IMG/VR virus record: IMGVR_UViG_3300048925_000682
Coordinates: 1-24,335 of that record
Length of the DNA stretch: 24,335 nt
Direction: 5' to 3' (one strand)
Origin: a virus
Shown here: positions 22,053 through 24,335 of the stretch, in pieces
Position numbering within the stretch: the first letter of the stretch is position 1
Layout of the letters: each line of letters begins with the position of its first letter
Notes under the pieces: generated by a model
Told to the model about the DNA's origin: nothing
Seen by the model: the letters and a program-made list of their open reading frames with translations, nothing else
Databases searched by the model: none
Program-made: the position numbers and the translations under genes

Positions 22053-22817
22053 ATGCCATGGTATAGAACCGGCACCGTTGCTGTAACTTTGAATTCCAAT
22101 ACTGTTACAGGCACCGGCACATCCTTTGTCGCCAACTGCCGAGTAGGTGATGCGTTTCTCGGTCCTGATGGCGGCTGGTACGAGGTCACCAACGTTGTCA
22201 GCAACACGGTGCTTTCGATCTCACCGAATTATCGTGGAGCGACGAACGCGGCGGGGGGCTACTCCCTCACGCCTGTGCAGGGGTACACCAAGGACCTGGC
22301 AGATCAGGCCCGGGCGATGATTCAGCAGTGGGGCAGTACTCTGGCTGGTCTGGGCTCGGTGTCCACCGAGAATGTTGTGCCCGTCACAAAGGGGGGTACT
22401 GGATCAACGACAGCTGCAGGCGCCGGCGCCGCGCTCGGCCTGAAAACTGGTGCATATGCTGATCTGGTCGGCATCGTGACGTCTGGCGCGATATTCGAAA
22501 CAGGTACAAACGCAAACGGTACCTACATCCGATTCGCAGATGGCACGCAGATCTGCTTTGGATTGGTTACGCGCACCTGTGCTGTAACGAACGTAACCGG
22601 GTCGCTTTTCTACGGTTACGCGGCGACGATTACCTTCCCATCTGCCTTTATCGCTGCGCCGACATTTATGTGCCAGTCCTACAGTTCAGGGGTTCTAACA
22701 TGGGACGGTAATGGTGGCAGTACGACAAGCCTTGGCGTGCCTATGATGCTTTCGTCTGCCTCCGTGGCCTCTCGCAATTTCAGCTGCAATTACTTGGCGA
22801 TAGGTAAATGGAAATGA
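22053..22817 (+). CDS. Tail fibre protein
   Basis: The 254-residue fibre has an N-terminal domain common in Pseudomonas phages (MPWYRTGTVAVTLNSNTVTG, then GPDGGWYEVTNV and LSISPNYRG), a helical segment (KDLADQARAMIQQWG), the repeat-type fibre motif TKGGTGSTTAAGAGAALGL, and a C-terminal receptor-type domain starting NGTYIRFADGTQICFG, which ends with a Cys/Ser-rich β region. It likely trimerises and contacts the host surface. The leader is the conserved TGTCTGGAGAAAAAC. The stop overlaps the next gene. Confidence 0.87.
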   Translation: MPWYRTGTVAVTLNSNTVTGTGTSFVANCRVGDAFLGPDGGWYEVTNVVSNTVLSISPNYRGATNAAGGYSLTPVQGYTKDLADQARAMIQQWGSTLAGLGSVSTENVVPVTKGGTGSTTAAGAGAALGLKTGAYADLVGIVTSGAIFETGTNANGTYIRFADGTQICFGLVTRTCAVTNVTGSLFYGYAATITFPSAFIAAPTFMCQSYSSGVLTWDGNGGSTTSLGVPMMLSSASVASRNFSCNYLAIGKWK

Positions 22818-23143
22818 TCATTAACCTGGTATCAACCCGTTCCGATGCGAGTCTGGAAATCTTCAAGCGCGGCGATTCGCTGACCATCAATGGTGTTGCT
22901 CTTGATTTCGGCCCCCTGCCGGACGGGGCAACGCTTCCTGCCGAAGCCGTGGATTGTGAATGGATCAACGACGCCGTCGAGCGTGTGAATGGGAACCTGA
23001 TCGTAACGATCACCATGCCCGTCGGCCCGTGCGGAGGCCAGGCCTCATGGTACCCGGCCAGTATCACGAACCCGCCGGAAGGGCGCGTTTCGCTCCCAAC
23101 AGACTTTGATCAGAAACCAGCACTCCAGGAGATCGCGCAATGA
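22814..23143 (+). CDS. Fibre-adjacent small protein
   Basis: The 109-residue protein begins MIINLVSTRSDASLEIFKRG at ATG 22814, which overlaps the fibre stop as ATGA. An alternative ATG at 22808 adds two residues and is nearer to the weak AGG. The sequence is acidic and β-rich with GPLPDGATLPAEA and a later PVGPCGGQASWYP. Such proteins regularly follow this fibre type in Pseudomonas phages. A role as a fibre chaperone or virion accessory is inferred from position only. Confidence 0.75.
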   Translation: MIINLVSTRSDASLEIFKRGDSLTINGVALDFGPLPDGATLPAEAVDCEWINDAVERVNGNLIVTITMPVGPCGGQASWYPASITNPPEGRVSLPTDFDQKPALQEIAQ

Positions 23144-23379
23144 TCGACTTCAGCCAGGCAGTGACCGCCGAACAGAAGCGCGCTGTCGAATATCAGTCCT
23201 CCCTTGCAACCGCCCACTCTCAGCGCCGCGCAGCCTATCAGCAAGAGTCTGATCCACTGAGACTTGAGATCGCCTACGACGCGCTTGTTCAAGGTGCTGT
23301 GCCGGACTTTTCCGCCTGGGTTGAGTTGGTGACGACAATCAAGGCGCGCTACCCGCTCCCGGCCCCGATTGAAGCTTGA
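23140..23379 (+). CDS. Small protein, possible fibre-assembly partner
   Basis: The 79-residue protein has a helical N-terminus (IDFSQAVTAEQKRAVEYQSS) followed by YQQESDPLRLEIAYDALVQG, then PDFSAWVELVTTIKARYP. The ESDPL...W...V..IK..YP pattern is shared by small proteins and C-terminal domains near phage fibres. The start overlaps the preceding stop (ATGA). No membrane segment is present, so it is not a holin. Function not established. Confidence 0.75.
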   Translation: MIDFSQAVTAEQKRAVEYQSSLATAHSQRRAAYQQESDPLRLEIAYDALVQGAVPDFSAWVELVTTIKARYPLPAPIEA

Positions 23380-23397
23380 CGCTCAAACCGCATCCAC

Positions 23398-23422
23398 ACC
23401 CGCCATGAGCGGGTATTTTTTT
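23398..23422 (+). terminator. Intrinsic terminator before the lysis genes
   Basis: ACCCGC (23398-23403) pairs with GCGGGT (23409-23414) around CATGA, then A and seven T, leading into GTCTGGAGAAAAGC and the endolysin ATG. It separates tail and lysis modules. Confidence 0.85.
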
Positions 23423-23436
23423 GTCTGGAGAAAAGC

Positions 23437-23862
23437 ATGCCGACCACCGAAACCCGTGGGGTGCGCAACCGCAACCCCGGCAACATCGACTACAACCCCG
23501 TCAACCAATGGCAGGGCCAACTCAAGCCAGACCCAGCCATCGAGAAGCGCTTCGCCCGGTTCGACACTGCCGAGAACGGTATCCGCGCCCTGGGCAAGTT
23601 GCTGCTGACCTATCAGCGCAAGCACGGACTGAAGACGGTGAAGGCCATCATCAGTCGCTGGGCACCGGCGGTGGAGAACGATACCGCTGCCTACGTGCGC
23701 GCCGTGGAGGCGAACACCGGCACCCGGCCTGGGGCGGATGTCGACCTGACCCAGGCGCTGGTGATGGCTGGCTTCGTCAAGGCGATCATCCATCACGAGA
23801 ACGCCGGGTATGCCTATCCCGACGCGGTGCTGGCGGAAGGCGTGCGGCGGGCGTTGGCATGA
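23437..23862 (+). CDS. Endolysin (P5-like lytic muramidase/transglycosylase type)
   Basis: The 141-residue protein begins RGVRNRNPGNIDYNPVNQWQG and continues RFARFDTAENGIRALGKLLLTYQRKHG, TVKAIISRWAP and ENDTAAYVRAV, the full pattern of the small 'structural protein P5'-like hydrolases used as endolysins by many Pseudomonas phages. It should cleave peptidoglycan glycan strands at the end of infection. No signal peptide or SAR anchor is visible, so release needs a holin. CTGGAGA precedes the ATG and the stop overlaps Rz (ATGA). Confidence 0.87.
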   Translation: MPTTETRGVRNRNPGNIDYNPVNQWQGQLKPDPAIEKRFARFDTAENGIRALGKLLLTYQRKHGLKTVKAIISRWAPAVENDTAAYVRAVEANTGTRPGADVDLTQALVMAGFVKAIIHHENAGYAYPDAVLAEGVRRALA

Positions 23863-24335
23863 CGTCCTGGCAGATCTTGGTCGCGATCCTGCTGGCGATG
23901 GTGATCAGCGCTGGCGGCACCTGGCAGGTGCAGGACTGGCGCTACGGCGAACAGTTGGCAGAGATCGAGCGGGACCATGCCGTCGCACTCAAAGGCGCCG
24001 GCGACGAGGCCAGGAAAGAAGAACAACGCCGCCAGGCGTCAGTGAACAAGGAGGCAAGCAATGCGCGAGAACAGAACAAGGCTGCAGCTGTGGATGCTGG
24101 CACCGCTGATGCTGCTGGTGACCGGCTGCATGTCGAAGCCACCCAGTTTGCCGCCACTGCCTGCGGCGATTCCGGAGCTGCCCAGCGAGGCGCGTCAGCC
24201 ACCCGCGCCGCAATGGTGCTCTCCGACCTGCTCCAACGGGCTGACAAAAGAGCGGGAGAGTTGGCGGTCGCGTATGACCGCGCCAGAATAGCTGGACTTG
24301 CTTGTGAGCGAAGCTTTGATTCGATGCGTCAATAA
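23859..24335 (+). CDS. Rz: Rz inner-membrane spanin (DUF2514-like)
   Basis: The 158-residue i-spanin spans the periplasm with Rz1 and fuses inner and outer membranes at lysis. It has one N-terminal membrane anchor (residues ~4-22, WQILVAILLAMVISAGGTW), then a long charged helical stretch (EQLAEIERDHAVALKGAG; ARKEEQRRQASVNKEA) and a C-terminal helix with LSDLLQRADKRAGELA and YDRARIAGLACE. The ATG overlapping the endolysin stop is chosen. The gene ends exactly at the window edge with TAA. Confidence 0.9.
   Translation: MTSWQILVAILLAMVISAGGTWQVQDWRYGEQLAEIERDHAVALKGAGDEARKEEQRRQASVNKEASNAREQNKAAAVDAGTADAAGDRLHVEATQFAATACGDSGAAQRGASATRAAMVLSDLLQRADKRAGELAVAYDRARIAGLACERSFDSMRQ
24061..24291 (+). 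CDS. Rz1: Rz1 outer-membrane spanin lipoprotein, nested in Rz
   Basis: The 76-residue lipoprotein is read in a different frame wholly inside Rz. It has a basic N-terminus, hydrophobic core (LWMLAPLMLLV) and lipobox LVTGC with Cys23; the mature part starts with the Pro-rich stretch KPPSLPPLPAAIPELP typical of o-spanins. GGAGG lies about ten bases before the ATG. The nested layout is that of λ Rz/Rz1. Confidence 0.88.
   Translation: MRENRTRLQLWMLAPLMLLVTGCMSKPPSLPPLPAAIPELPSEARQPPAPQWCSPTCSNGLTKERESWRSRMTAPE

Noticed and set aside
1-24335. CRISPR array, tRNA, insertion sequence or integrase
   Set aside because: No direct repeat-spacer pattern, cloverleaf, transposase or recombinase motif was seen on reading.

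Overview
The window is the late structural and lysis region of a temperate siphovirus (λ-like long, non-contractile tail), most likely a prophage or phage of a Pseudomonas host. The reasons are the GC-rich codon use, the λ tail gene order, a Pseudomonas-type J-distal region (small 'M-[ST]-YG' proteins and a fibre beginning MPWYRTGTV), an Rz of the DUF2514 type, and accessory genes common in Pseudomonas prophages. The host assignment is inference. No integrase, repressor, replication gene, att site or tRNA is visible. The window opens inside the terminase gene and closes on the stop codon of Rz.

Head (1-8117, + strand): terminase large subunit (3' part), DUF4055-type portal, Mu gpF/SPP1 gp7-type minor head protein, a small AT-rich unknown gene closed by a terminator, scaffold, major capsid protein, a protein ending in a HeH/LEM-like motif, then four connector genes: DnaT-like adaptor, head-closure candidate, HK97 gp10-like protein and DUF4128-like tail terminator. 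No prohead protease is seen.

Tail (8189-17187): major tail protein, then a tail assembly chaperone with a canonical -1 slippery heptamer (G GGA AAC) that fuses it to a DUF1799-like extension, the equivalent of λ G/GT. Between the chaperone and the 1101-residue tape measure lies an accessory (moron) island at 9606-11390. It holds a 50-aa gene, two genes on the opposite strand, a lipoprotein and an Imm-type superinfection-immunity protein carrying a SHOCT tail. Tape measure and λ M, L, K and I homologues follow.

Tail tip, fibre and lysis (17245-24335): a 1255-residue J protein, two AT-rich small paralogue-like proteins, a tail fibre with two small downstream genes, then endolysin, Rz and an Rz1 nested inside Rz. 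No holin is seen.

The most striking non-coding signal is a repeated intergenic cassette: GC hairpin, T-run and, in four cases, a closely conserved ribosome-binding leader leading straight into ATG. Hairpin/T-run elements stand before the scaffold, major tail protein, tape measure, J, fibre and endolysin genes, cutting the late region into modules at points where genes may be exchanged or expression levels set.
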